Positions 52,301-59,984 of a stretch of 64,000 bases of DNA are shown in pieces. A program made the position numbers and the translations under genes. Source of the stretch: Photobacterium sp. CCB-ST2H9. GTDB lineage: Bacteria > Pseudomonadota > Gammaproteobacteria > Enterobacterales > Vibrionaceae. The DNA lies in contig NZ_CP100425.1 of assembly GCF_023151555.2 (NCBI RefSeq), positions 1,116,001-1,180,000 on the forward strand. The letters are read 5' to 3'. Numbering within the stretch: the first letter of the stretch is position 1; every line of letters begins with the position of its first letter. The notes under the pieces are model-generated. The model was given only the letters and a program-made list of their open reading frames with translations. It had not been told where the DNA came from and did no database searches.

Positions 52301-55300
52301 ACTGGCGAATGACAGTGATGTGGATGTCGGGGATACTCTGCAGGCGTCTACGCTGACGATCGTTACGCAGCCTGCGCATGGTTCTGCCAGTGTTGATAAC
52401 GGGAAGATTCAGTACCAGCCCGAAGCGAATTATGCGGGTACCGATACACTGACTTATACCGTGGAGGACAGCACCGGGCTGGTTTCTAACGCCGCTTTGG
52501 TGACCATTAACGTCGCAGGTGTCAATGATGCGCCTCAGACCGTGGCCGATACGCTGGCAGTCGATGAAGATGAAAGCGGTGTTGTGGATGTGCTGGCGAA
52601 CGACAGTGATATTGACGGTTCACTGGCGCAAGACACTGTCCAGGTGATTACTCAGCCGCAAAAAGGGCAGGTCAGTGTCGCCACCGATGGCAAGGTGACC
52701 TATACACCAAATGCCAATTACTTCGGCAATGATAGCTTCACTTATGTGGTCCAGGATGACCTGGGTGCGACGTCATTGCCAGCGACGGTGACGGTCACTG
52801 TGGCCAGTGTGAATGATGCGCCGATTGTGGCAGATGACACGGCCACGTTGCTGGAAGACACGCCGCATACGGTAAATGTCCTCGGGAATGATCAGGATAT
52901 CGACGGCACGATTCAGGCAAATTCCTTAGTGATTGTCACTCAACCAGCGCAGGGCAGTGTGAGTGTGGGCAGCAACGGGGCCGTCGTGTATACCCCGGCG
53001 CTGAATTTCAGCGGTGAAGATCAGTTTACTTATCAGGTAAGCGATGATCAGGGCGCGGTATCGAATATAGCCACTGTGACCATGACGGTTCAGGCGGTGA
53101 ATGATGCGCCGGTCGCCAATGATGACCAGTCGACGACGCAGGAAGACACGGCTGTTGATATTTCGGTGATTGCCAACGACAGCGATCTGGATGGTTCACT
53201 GGATCTGAATTCGATTCAGATTCTGACGCCGCCTCAGTTTGGCCAGTTGCTGGATCTGGGCAACGGCAGCCTGCGTTACACCCCGGATGCCAATCAGTCC
53301 GGAGATGACAGCTTTACGTATACGATTGATGATAACGAAGGCAGTGCATCGAATACGGCCACGGTGTCTGTGACGGTGGAAACGGTCAATGATGCGCCAA
53401 CCATCAGTGGGACACCTTCGCTGAGTGTGGATCAGGACCAGAGCTATGAATTTCAGCCGACAGCATCGGATATCGAAAATGACGGGTTAACTTTCAGCAT
53501 TACCAATATGCCGGCCTGGGCCAGTTTTGATCCTCAGACCGGACGGTTGTCTGGCGTGCCGGATAATGATGCTGTGGGTCAGTACACCAATGTGATCATC
53601 AGTGTGAGTGACGGTGATAAAACCACAGCGTTACCGGCATTTACGATTACGGTGAATAACGTCAATGATGCGCCTGAAATCAGCGGCCAGCCGCAGGACC
53701 AGGTCTCAGAAGACAGCGCGTACAGTTTTATTCCGCAAGCAACGGATATCGATCAGGATGCGCTGACCTTCAGCATTCAGAATAAACCGGAATGGGCCAG
53801 TTTTGATCCCCTGACCGGGCAGCTGTCCGGTACGCCGGATAACAGTCATGTCGGAACCACCAGCGGGATTGTCATCAGTGTCAGTGACGGACCGGAAACG
53901 GCGTCTCTGCCAGCCTTCAATATCACGGTGGTGAACGTCAATGATCCGCCGGAAGGGGAAAACCTGACTGTTTCGCTGGCAGAAGATCAGACGCTGTCGA
54001 TTGTGCCTTCAATGACCGATGTGGACAGCAGCTCGCTGAGCCTGCTGGTCACTGCATCGCCGCAGCACGGCAGCCTGACGGCACAGAGCGGCCTGACGGC
54101 ACAAAGTGGCGGCTGGCTGTATACGCCGCAGGCTGACTATAACGGGTCCGATACTTTCAGTTATCAGGTAACGGATGGTGAGCTGGTCTCTGCGACTTAC
54201 ACGGTGGCGATTTCGGTGACGCCTGTGAATGACGTGCCTGTCATTCTCTCGGACAGCTATCAGTTCAAAGCCAATGCGCAGGGCCGGTATGTGCTGGATG
54301 TGCTGAGCAATGACAGCGATATTGATCAGGATCCGTTGTCTCTGCTCTGGGCGACAACCGAGAAGGGCACGACCTCCATTGAGAACGGGCAGGTAATTCT
54401 GACTACGACTCAGCAGGGGACCTTGTCTCTGAAATATGGTGCCAGTGACGGAGAAGCCGATCAGCAGGTCGGTCTGGTTACCGTGGTGATTGAATCGGCC
54501 GACAGTCAGCCGCCGGTGATTCAGGCACCAGCGGATGTTGAGGTGAATGCGACAGGCCTGTTTACCCGGGTCAACCTGGGCGTTGCGAATGCCACGGACA
54601 GTCAGGGCAAAGCACTGGCGGTGTCTGTGGTCGACCGGAAACCGTTCTTTAAACCGGGCAAACACACCGTGTACTGGCGTGCCGTGGATGCCAGTGGTCG
54701 TGAGTCGCAGGCCAGCCAGCAGGTTGTTGTGCATCCTCAGGTTTCGATTGCCAAAGATGGGAAGGCCACAGAAGGCACGACGCAAAAGGTCCGAGTCTAT
54801 CTCAACGGTCCTGCACCTGCGTACCCAGTGACTGTGCCTTACACCGTATCTGGTACCAGCGACAGCAGTGATCATACGCTGACCGATGGTGAAGTCGTGA
54901 TTCAGAGCGGCACCGAAGGGATCATTGAATTCGACGTTCTGAGTGACGCGTTACCGGAAGGGACAGAAACGCTGGAAATCAGCCTGTCTTCGTCGGTGAA
55001 CCTTGGCAGTAAATCGCACTATTTCCTCAGCATTCTGGAGGAAAATGTTGCGCCCTCAGTATCGACTGAGGTTGCGCAGGACACCGAATCCCGGCATGTC
55101 ATTGATGCTTCCGGAGGATCAGTGACCGTGACGGCCAGCGTGACGGATCCGAACGCGGCTGACAGTCACAGCTATCTGTGGGAAGCCAGCGACAGCGCCA
55201 TGGCGAACCTGAGTACTGAAGATCATCAGTTCATTTTTTCACCGGGCGCCTTAACGCAGGGTATGTACACCCTGACACTGACCGTGACGGATAACGGTTC

Positions 55301-57194
55301 CCCGAATCTGTCGGTGAAACAGGATATTTATCTGGAAGTTGTTGCGCAGCTTGCCCAACTGGGCAGCGGAGACAGCGACGGGGACTTGCTGCCGGATGAT
55401 CAGGAAGGTTACTCCGACGGAGACTCGGACGGTATCCCGGATTATCTGGACGTTATTACGGACTGTAATGTTGTTCAGGAACAGGCGGTCGTCTCTGATC
55501 GTTATCTGGTCGAAGGGGATCCGGGGGTCTGTCTGCGCAAAGGGATGACCGTCGCCGGAAATAAACTGGGCGGTGCGCAGCTGCAGACGGATGAAATTCC
55601 GTCAGACAGTGGCGCTCAGAATATCGGCGGTGTCTTTGACTTTGTTGCCCATGGATTGCCGGTGGCAGGACAAAGTTACCAGGTGGTTTTGCCGCAGCGT
55701 CTGCCAATTCCGGCCAATGCGGTTTACCGGAAATACACGGAATCGCAGGGTTGGGTGAATTACATTATCGATGCTCAGAACTTTGTCTCTTCCGCGCCGG
55801 GTGAAGCCGGTTACTGCCCTCCTCCGGGGGATGTTGAGTGGCAGGCTGGTCTGCACGAAGGGGATTGGTGTGTGCAGCTGACCATTCAGGATGGCGGTCC
55901 GAATGATGATGACGGTCAGGTGAATGGCAGTGTGATGGATCCGGGTGGTGTTGGTGTTCCGGTGAGTGCAAACCAGCTGCCGCAAGCGCAGGACGATAGT
56001 CTGTTGCTGAACCGGAATGGTGAAATCACCATTGATGTGCTGGCTAATGACACGGATGCCGATCATGATCCGCTGACGTTGATGGCGTCCTCGGTCGATT
56101 TCGGGACTGCCACGCTGGTGTCGAATCAGGTGCACTATTCCGCCCCGAACGGTTTCTATGGGGTGGCGACCATCAGTTACAGCATTTCGGACGGCATGGG
56201 CGGCACGGCCAATGCCGAGGCGAAAGTCACGGTGCTGAACAGTGATTACCCGGTTGCCGTCAACGATGCGGTTCAGACCGACGATCAAACGGCGGTGGTA
56301 ATTGCGGTCCTTGGGAACGACAGCGATGCGGATGGTGACAGCCTGTCTGTGATTGCGGCAGTAGCTGACCGGGGAACAGTCTCTGTGAATGGTGATCAGA
56401 CCTTAACCTTCACACCGGAGCCGGGTTATGCCGGTGACAGCATCATTACCTACCGGATTCAGGATGCAACCGGACTGGAAGCCAGCGCTCAGGCGCGGGT
56501 GACAACAACGCTCAAGGAGGGCATGGTGGTGAAAAACCGGGGTGCCGGTACATTCTCGGCAATGATGTTACTGCTGCTGGGCGGCTTTGGCCTGATGCGT
56601 CGATGGGGCGGTCGTGTGCTCGCACTGGTTCTGAGCTTACTGACCTTCAACAGCCAGGCCGCCTGGTATGTCGATGCGGAAATCGGGGGCAGTCAGGCCA
56701 GTGAGCGCAATACTCAGCCAGCCGACACCACGGTGTCTCAGGATGACAGCGATATGGCCTGGTCCTTGGGGATCGGCTATGAAACCCGCAGTCAGTGGCT
56801 GTTCACTGCACGCTATCTGGATCAGGGAGAAGGGGAAGCGACACTGACGCCCGATGGTATGACAGCCAGTGATTATCATCAGCAAGTGTCTAAGGCGACT
56901 CCGGCACTGACGTCCGGGGTCGCACTGGATGTCCGGTATCCTGTCCTGGCGGATAATGACTTCCGGCTGTTGCTCGGTGGTGGTGTGTACCGTTGGGAAG
57001 TGGATTACAGCAGTACCTATCAGGGGGAGACGATCAAGTCGTCAGATTGGGGGGTTGATCCCTATCTGACGGTCGGGATCGATTATCGTCTGCATCCGGC
57101 CTGGCTGGCGGGCGTGAAGTTCAACCGTTACTTTATTGACATCAACGATATCAGTCAGACTTCTCTGACCCTGACTTACCAGTTCGGGCAGTAG
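46320..57194 (+). CDS. Giant repeat surface protein with C-terminal outer-membrane beta-barrel
   Basis: 3,624 residues, the largest gene here; ATG 46320 or the in-frame ATG 46332 (GGAAG upstream) starts it. An N-extension of about 60 residues precedes a hydrophobic signal core (61-83), like the extended signals of large secreted proteins. Domains in order: Cys-containing head (to 190), Ig-like domains (190-489), twelve near-identical 98-residue Ig-like repeats and a hybrid thirteenth (490-1761), a Big_5-like domain, tandem-95/cadherin-like units (1878-2356), two putative-Ig units (PAWASFDPQTGRLSG type, 2357-2540), two more tandem-95 units, HYR-like, Calx-beta-like, PKD-like, a thrombospondin-3-type Ca site (SDGDLLPDDQEGYSDGDSDG, about 3017), a choice-of-anchor-U-like domain and two tandem-95 units. 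A GlyGly-CTERM-like segment (about 3407-3427), a second signal-like peptide and an OmpA-like barrel (3448-3624, ending LTLTYQFGQ) close it. Role: probable calcium-dependent adhesin or biofilm protein. Confidence 0.85.
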   Translation: MEDVMRTSRSFFASHYCRQIMNNGLMMSQLAHATRQFFAGSDEVSAEILSLHPVKQDNKRWISTLALGLAGSQLLIASAYAEATQPVPFESTQAEPTAISQPASSGLEFDLNTFLSQTQNLNPGLQASKRVVGELSPFSDGASGSQPGEAMLAAGECYLYVCTNNPGQLCNTDADCNTSPPSNNAPSNISLTSSNINQSATASGADVGTLSTTDADSGDSHSYSLVSKGSSAFGSCTSDADNSQFQINGAILETGSALSPGSYSICVQTYDGTTTYQKPFTISVADDVAPSAPSTPDLSSSSDTGTSDSDNLTKNVTLTFTGTAEDGSTVELFSDQSGSTPLGSSSVTGGNWSITTSTLSSGVTHVITAKATDSSNNQSVASSGLSVTIDTTSPTGHSVALDKSQYNSSNAGSAAFTFSGGEVGTQYSYSVTSSGGGTAVTGSGTLSSGSQTVSGIDVSGLSDGTLVLSVTLTDAAGNAATALASTATLDTTKPGITITSDKLALKLGEAATLTFTLSESSSDFSAGDVIVSGGTLSSFTGSGTSYSATFTPDTNSTAGATVDVAASVFTDAAGNGNTAASQLAISVDTLQPMITITSDKSALKQGETAALTFTLSESSSDFAAGDVIVSGGTLSNFTGSGTSYSATFTPDADSTAGATVDVAASVFTDAAGNGNTAASQLAISVDTLQPMVTITSDKATLKQGETAALTFTLSESSSDFAAGDVIVSGGTLSNFTGSGTSYSATFTPDTDSTAGATVDVAASVFTDAAGNGNTAASQLAISVDTLQPMVTITSDKATLKQGETAALTFTLSESSSDFAAGDVIVSGGTLSNFTGSGTSYSATFTPDTDSTAGATVDVAASVFTDAAGNGNTAASQLAISVDTLQPMITITSDKSALKQGETAALTFTLSESSSDFSAGDVIVSGGTLSSFTGSGTSYSATFTPDADSTAGATVDVSASVFTDAAGNGNTAASQLAISVDTLQPMVTITSDKSALKQGETAALTFTLSESSSDFAAGDVIVSGGTLSNFTGSGTSYSATFTPDADSTAGATVDVAASVFTDAAGNGNTAASQLAISVDTLQPMITITSDKATLKQGETAALTFTLSESSSDFSAGDVIVSGGTLSNFTGSGTSYSATFTPDTDSTAGATVDVSASVFTDAAGNGNTAASQLAISVDTLQPMVTITSDKATLKQGETAALTFTLSESSSDFSAGDVIVSGGTLSSFTGSGTSYSATFTPDADSTAGATVDVSASVFTDAAGNGNTAASQLAISVDTLQPMVTITSDKATLKQGETAALTFTLSESSSDFSAGDVIVSGGTLSNFTGSGTSYSATFTPDTDSTAGATVNVAASVFTDAAGNGNTAASQLAISVDTLQPMITITSDKSALKQGETAALTFTLSESSSDFAAGDVIVSGGTLSNFTGSGTSYSATFTPDTDSTAGATVNVAASVFTDAAGNGNTAASQLSISVDTLQPMITITSDKSALKQGETAALTFTLSESSSDFAAGDVIVSGGTLSNFTGSGTSYSATFTPDADSTAGATVDVAASVFTDAAGNGNTAASQLAISVDTLQPMITITSDKATLKQGETAALTFTLSESSSDFSAGDVIVSGGTLSNFTGSGTSYSATFTPDTDSTAGATVDVSASVFTDAAGNGNTAASQLAISVDTLQPMVTITSDKSALKQGETAALTFTLSESSSDFAAGDVIVSGGTLSNFTGSGASYTATLTPGTDGNITLDIASGRFTDPNGNANLAATQLVLTYDGTAPYISTLSPADDATDVSYNSHLVITFSETIQAGAGSLSLVDATTSATLATYAMTDSEVNLSGDQLTVSPSQSFVPTHTYYVTMTNDALSDVAGNAFAGFSSETFFNFTIANAQPVATDDTASVAEDNLIAIDVLSNDSDTDSLLNPASVTVVTAPQHGSTSINTGTGTITYTPDENFTGTETFTYQVEDIYGAVSSAATVTVTVTPVADAPVATADVGSTDEDTLVELDVLANDSDVDVGDTLQASTLTIVTQPAHGSASVDNGKIQYQPEANYAGTDTLTYTVEDSTGLVSNAALVTINVAGVNDAPQTVADTLAVDEDESGVVDVLANDSDIDGSLAQDTVQVITQPQKGQVSVATDGKVTYTPNANYFGNDSFTYVVQDDLGATSLPATVTVTVASVNDAPIVADDTATLLEDTPHTVNVLGNDQDIDGTIQANSLVIVTQPAQGSVSVGSNGAVVYTPALNFSGEDQFTYQVSDDQGAVSNIATVTMTVQAVNDAPVANDDQSTTQEDTAVDISVIANDSDLDGSLDLNSIQILTPPQFGQLLDLGNGSLRYTPDANQSGDDSFTYTIDDNEGSASNTATVSVTVETVNDAPTISGTPSLSVDQDQSYEFQPTASDIENDGLTFSITNMPAWASFDPQTGRLSGVPDNDAVGQYTNVIISVSDGDKTTALPAFTITVNNVNDAPEISGQPQDQVSEDSAYSFIPQATDIDQDALTFSIQNKPEWASFDPLTGQLSGTPDNSHVGTTSGIVISVSDGPETASLPAFNITVVNVNDPPEGENLTVSLAEDQTLSIVPSMTDVDSSSLSLLVTASPQHGSLTAQSGLTAQSGGWLYTPQADYNGSDTFSYQVTDGELVSATYTVAISVTPVNDVPVILSDSYQFKANAQGRYVLDVLSNDSDIDQDPLSLLWATTEKGTTSIENGQVILTTTQQGTLSLKYGASDGEADQQVGLVTVVIESADSQPPVIQAPADVEVNATGLFTRVNLGVANATDSQGKALAVSVVDRKPFFKPGKHTVYWRAVDASGRESQASQQVVVHPQVSIAKDGKATEGTTQKVRVYLNGPAPAYPVTVPYTVSGTSDSSDHTLTDGEVVIQSGTEGIIEFDVLSDALPEGTETLEISLSSSVNLGSKSHYFLSILEENVAPSVSTEVAQDTESRHVIDASGGSVTVTASVTDPNAADSHSYLWEASDSAMANLSTEDHQFIFSPGALTQGMYTLTLTVTDNGSPNLSVKQDIYLEVVAQLAQLGSGDSDGDLLPDDQEGYSDGDSDGIPDYLDVITDCNVVQEQAVVSDRYLVEGDPGVCLRKGMTVAGNKLGGAQLQTDEIPSDSGAQNIGGVFDFVAHGLPVAGQSYQVVLPQRLPIPANAVYRKYTESQGWVNYIIDAQNFVSSAPGEAGYCPPPGDVEWQAGLHEGDWCVQLTIQDGGPNDDDGQVNGSVMDPGGVGVPVSANQLPQAQDDSLLLNRNGEITIDVLANDTDADHDPLTLMASSVDFGTATLVSNQVHYSAPNGFYGVATISYSISDGMGGTANAEAKVTVLNSDYPVAVNDAVQTDDQTAVVIAVLGNDSDADGDSLSVIAAVADRGTVSVNGDQTLTFTPEPGYAGDSIITYRIQDATGLEASAQARVTTTLKEGMVVKNRGAGTFSAMMLLLLGGFGLMRRWGGRVLALVLSLLTFNSQAAWYVDAEIGGSQASERNTQPADTTVSQDDSDMAWSLGIGYETRSQWLFTARYLDQGEGEATLTPDGMTASDYHQQVSKATPALTSGVALDVRYPVLADNDFRLLLGGGVYRWEVDYSSTYQGETIKSSDWGVDPYLTVGIDYRLHPAWLAGVKFNRYFIDINDISQTSLTLTYQFGQ
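47787..51602 (+). repeat. Thirteen tandem 294-bp units encoding 98-residue Ig-like domains
   Basis: Unit starts are spaced exactly 294 bp: 47787, 48081, 48375, 48669, 48963, 49257, 49551, 49845, 50139, 50433, 50727, 51021 and 51315. Units 2-12 differ mainly by a few alternating variants (SAL/ATL, FAAGD/FSAGD, SNF/SSF, DAD/DTD, VDVAA/VDVSA/VNVAA). Unit 1 is slightly more diverged. Unit 13 switches to a different sequence after its first half (SGASYTATLTPGTDGN). The variants are shuffled among units, which points to frequent recombination. Confidence 0.95.
56514..56531 (+). promoter_or_regulatory. Strong internal ribosome-binding site before the anchor-barrel segment
   Basis: AAGGAGG (56514-56520) is followed by in-frame ATG at 56523 and GTG at 56526 and 56529. 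Initiation here would give a protein of about 221-223 residues made of a hydrophobic N-terminus and the beta-barrel, independent of the giant protein. Spacing is short for the ATG and ideal for the GTGs. Confidence 0.5.
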
Positions 57195-57210
57195 TCTTCG
57201 CGGAGAAACG

Positions 57211-57238
57211 AAAAATGCTGGCTTCGGCCAGCATTTTT
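57211..57238. terminator. Bidirectional terminator after the giant surface-protein gene
   Basis: A 12-pair stem AAAAATGCTGGC / GCCAGCATTTTT is closed by a TTCG tetraloop. It serves the giant gene and the convergent AMMECR1 gene. Confidence 0.92.
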
Positions 57239-57264
57239 GATCGGGAGAGCGAGTCAGACGGGCA

Positions 57265-57825
57265 TTACGCCAGTGGCGTGAAATATTTACCTTTCATCTG
57301 AGTGATCGTAAAGGTTTTCACCCGGACATTGGGAGACCAGTGATTCATCGGCCAGCCTGCTTTTTGTTTCAGGGCTTTGATGAAAGCTGAAGGCTTTGGC
57401 AGTTTTTCCCAGACCTGCGGCAGAAACACGGCCTGAGAATAATGCTCTGTCAGGATGACACCCACCTTGTGCTGCTCCAGATAGGCCAACAGTTCTTCTT
57501 CAGAAGCTACTGAAAGGAGCTTGGGTTCAGAGAGTACGGAGACTTCAATGGTCAGGGAATCCAGCTGCTCTTCGGTGAGCGGCATGAATCGTCTGTCCTG
57601 ATAGGCACTGTCTCTGGCTTTGTTATGGACTTCTATTACCAGCGGCTCATTGGCCGTGACGGTGCCCAGACAGCCCTGGAGCTGACCATCGACTTCAAGC
57701 GTGACAAAACAGGCACCGTTAGCCCGCAGCTTGCGGTGGTAGAGATCCAGTTGCGGCGGCATCGGCAGATCATCGGAAAAATGGCTGCGGATCGCCTCCC
57801 GGGCAATATCCAGCAACTGCGTCAT
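57265..57825 (-). CDS. AMMECR1-domain protein (AmmeMemoRadiSam system protein A)
   Basis: 186 residues from the ATG at 57825. This start is chosen because AAGGGAGA lies just after the stop of the preceding Memo gene; a start at 57879 would overlap that gene. Conserved AMMECR1 blocks are RANGACFVTLEVDGQLQGCLGT (with the signature near LRGCIGT), ARDSAYQDRRFMPLTEEQLDSLTIEVSVLSEP and VGVILTEHYSQAVFLPQVW. The family is conserved to humans but lacks a proven activity. It is the last gene of a minus-strand pair with Memo, opposite the radical SAM gene. Confidence 0.9.
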   Translation of the reverse strand: MTQLLDIAREAIRSHFSDDLPMPPQLDLYHRKLRANGACFVTLEVDGQLQGCLGTVTANEPLVIEVHNKARDSAYQDRRFMPLTEEQLDSLTIEVSVLSEPKLLSVASEEELLAYLEQHKVGVILTEHYSQAVFLPQVWEKLPKPSAFIKALKQKAGWPMNHWSPNVRVKTFTITQMKGKYFTPLA

Positions 57826-57832
57826 TTCTCCC

Positions 57833-58636
57833 TTATTCAGGGCCGGTTTCTCTGGGGGAAGACACGAGGTAACTGACATATCCAACGACTCTCTCCTTAT
57901 CTCCGGCCTCCATGTCGCCGGAGTTTTTGTATTCAATTTGTGTTAAGTAATAGCCTCTTTGCTTCGCCAGTAATAACAAGGTGTTGATCCCGGTTGAGCC
58001 GCAAGCCTGTTGCGGGGAAAGGCTGGGATCGAACTTTTCAATCACTTTCAGAGTCCGGTGATCGATATCCTGTGCATCTGCATAGGGGTGGTAATGGCTC
58101 AGATCACTGCTGATGACCAGCAATGTGTTGTCCTGCCATAGGGGATCAATGATCTCCGCCAGACGTGCCGGGGAAATATCTCCGGTGAGTATCGGCAGCA
58201 GGGTAAACGCCGGCAGGCAATGCTGCAGGAAGGGTAACTGCACTTCCAGACAATGCTCCAGCTCATGTATATGATCTGAGATAGCAATATCATCGAATCG
58301 TGACAATTTTTCAACAGACGGCGTGTCAATCTGGACTTCACCTAACGGTGTGGCGAAATACTGATCACCGGGCAGGGCGCAGCCATCAAAGGCATAGTAA
58401 TGACTGGGGCCAACCAGAATTACTTTTTGATACACATTTCCGTTTCTTTTCAGCCACCGGTAGGCCCTGGCAGCGACTTTACCAGAGAACATATACCCCG
58501 CATGCGGCACGATCAGTGCTCTGGGGAATGATGTCACTTCGTCCGGGGCAACCAGCCAATGATTCAGCTGCTTGCTCAGTTCCAGCGGCGAAGCCTGATA
58601 AAATCGACCGGCGACAGCAGGGACTCGAATGGTCAT
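57833..58636 (-). CDS. Memo-family protein (AmmeMemoRadiSam system protein B)
   Basis: 267 residues; GAGGACCAGACG precedes the ATG. Memo proteins share a fold with class III extradiol dioxygenases. Blocks include AGRFYQASP, ALIVPHAGYMFSGKVAARAY (His ligand region), LVGPSHYYAFDGCALPG, EHCLEVQLPFLQH and VISSDLSHYHPYADAQ. Metal-ligand type histidines in PHAGY, PSHY and DLSHYH are kept. Its stop is seven bases before the AMMECR1 start, so both are one operon, divergent from the radical SAM gene by 140 bases. Confidence 0.92.
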   Translation of the reverse strand: MTIRVPAVAGRFYQASPLELSKQLNHWLVAPDEVTSFPRALIVPHAGYMFSGKVAARAYRWLKRNGNVYQKVILVGPSHYYAFDGCALPGDQYFATPLGEVQIDTPSVEKLSRFDDIAISDHIHELEHCLEVQLPFLQHCLPAFTLLPILTGDISPARLAEIIDPLWQDNTLLVISSDLSHYHPYADAQDIDHRTLKVIEKFDPSLSPQQACGSTGINTLLLLAKQRGYYLTQIEYKNSGDMEAGDKERVVGYVSYLVSSPRETGPE

Positions 58637-58776
58637 CGTCTGGTCCTCTATCTCCGAACTGGTTCTGAAGGATGTGATTGGTTCACGCCACAGGCTCTGC
58701 CTGATACATCAGGCGGGATCTGGCGGAGACCAACTATATTTAAGTATAGAAAGGATTAATTTCGCGGAGCATCTCC

Positions 58777-59895
58777 ATGGCGCAATCTCACCGGATGCAA
58801 ACAGACCCGCTTTCCGGAAGCCCTCCGGCGAGCTGGCCAACCACACACTGGCATCAGTTAGATGACGGTCGTGTGGTTTGCGATGTCTGTCCAAGGCATT
58901 GCCGGCTCCGTGACGGCAAGCGGGGTGCCTGTTTTGTGCGGATGGCTGAACATGGTCAGATTGTGCTGACGAGCTACGGCCGCTCCAGCGGGTTCTGCAT
59001 CGACCCGATTGAGAAAAAACCGCTGAACCATTTTTACCCGGGCAGCTCAGTTTTATCGTTCGGAACCGCCGGATGTAATCTGGGCTGTAAATTCTGCCAG
59101 AACTGGAGCATCAGCAAGTCGCGGGAAATCGATACCTTAGGGTCAACCGCAATGCCAGAGCAAATCGCACGGGCAGCGCAGCAGTACGGCTGCGATTCCA
59201 TTGCGTTTACCTATAACGACCCGGTCATTTTCATGGAATACGCCATGGACTGTGCAGACGCCTGCCATGCCCACGGGATCCACAGTGTGGCGGTGAGTGC
59301 CGGTTATATCTGCGATGTGCCGCGGCAAGATTTTTATCAGAAAATGGATGCGGCCAATATCGACCTGAAAGCCTTCACGGAGCGGTTTTATCACAAAATA
59401 TGCAGCGGGCATCTGGCACCTGTACTGGATACGTTGCTCTACCTGCGTCATGAAACCCGGGTGTGGTTCGAAATCACCACCTTGCTGATCCCGGATGAAA
59501 ATGACAGTCCGGCTGAAATCGAGGCGATGTCACGGTGGATCATGGAGAATCTCGGCCCGGAAGTTCCGTTGCATTTCAGTGCATTTCATCCTGATTTTAA
59601 AATGATGGACAAACCGCCGACCCCACCGTCAACCGTCAAACGGGCAAGACAGATTGCTCTGGATGCCGGACTGAAATACGTCTACGTAGGTAATATTTTT
59701 GATGAGGCAGGGGACAGTACCTACTGTCCCGGCTGCGGTGCGAAGGTGGTTGCGCGAAACTGGTATGCGCTGGGCGATTATGAACTGACCGACAAAGGTT
59801 GCTGTCAGCACTGCGGCTATCAGCTTGCCGGACGGTTTACGACGCCCGGTGAAAGCTTCGGGCGCAGGCGGATTCCCATCCGGATCAGTGCCTGA
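58777..59895 (+). CDS. Radical SAM enzyme of the AmmeMemoRadiSam system
   Basis: 372 residues. The [4Fe-4S]-SAM motif is CNLGCKFCQNW (Cys-x3-Cys-x2-Cys, about residues 104-111). An N-terminal Cys cluster CDVCPRHCRLRDGKRGACFVR and a C-terminal zinc-ribbon-like part (YCPGCGAKV...CCQHCGYQ) are typical of this family, which resembles pyruvate-formate-lyase-activating enzymes. FTYNDPVIFMEYAMD and NIDLKAFTERFYHKICSGHLAPVL are other conserved blocks. Together with the divergent AMMECR1 and Memo genes it completes the trio. The substrate is unknown to me. Confidence 0.92.
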   Translation: MAQSHRMQTDPLSGSPPASWPTTHWHQLDDGRVVCDVCPRHCRLRDGKRGACFVRMAEHGQIVLTSYGRSSGFCIDPIEKKPLNHFYPGSSVLSFGTAGCNLGCKFCQNWSISKSREIDTLGSTAMPEQIARAAQQYGCDSIAFTYNDPVIFMEYAMDCADACHAHGIHSVAVSAGYICDVPRQDFYQKMDAANIDLKAFTERFYHKICSGHLAPVLDTLLYLRHETRVWFEITTLLIPDENDSPAEIEAMSRWIMENLGPEVPLHFSAFHPDFKMMDKPPTPPSTVKRARQIALDAGLKYVYVGNIFDEAGDSTYCPGCGAKVVARNWYALGDYELTDKGCCQHCGYQLAGRFTTPGESFGRRRIPIRISA

Positions 59896-59984
59896 TGGTG
59901 ATAAAAGCAACAAGCTCGTCAATTGGGTTTTACTCCGGTGCGGCTTTGCATTATCTTACCGCTTTCCGTAAAGCCGAACAGAGA

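Noticed and set aside
54009..54875. Reverse-strand open frame of 288 codons inside the giant gene
   Set aside because: Composition is rich in His and Arg, as expected for antisense of Asp/Val/Thr-rich repeats; the plus-strand domains are clear.
56523..56660. Assembly error or frameshift joining two genes at the end of the giant protein
   Set aside because: The frame is continuous and both sides have normal coding character; without reads an error cannot be excluded, so it is listed as a question under the fusion finding rather than as an error.
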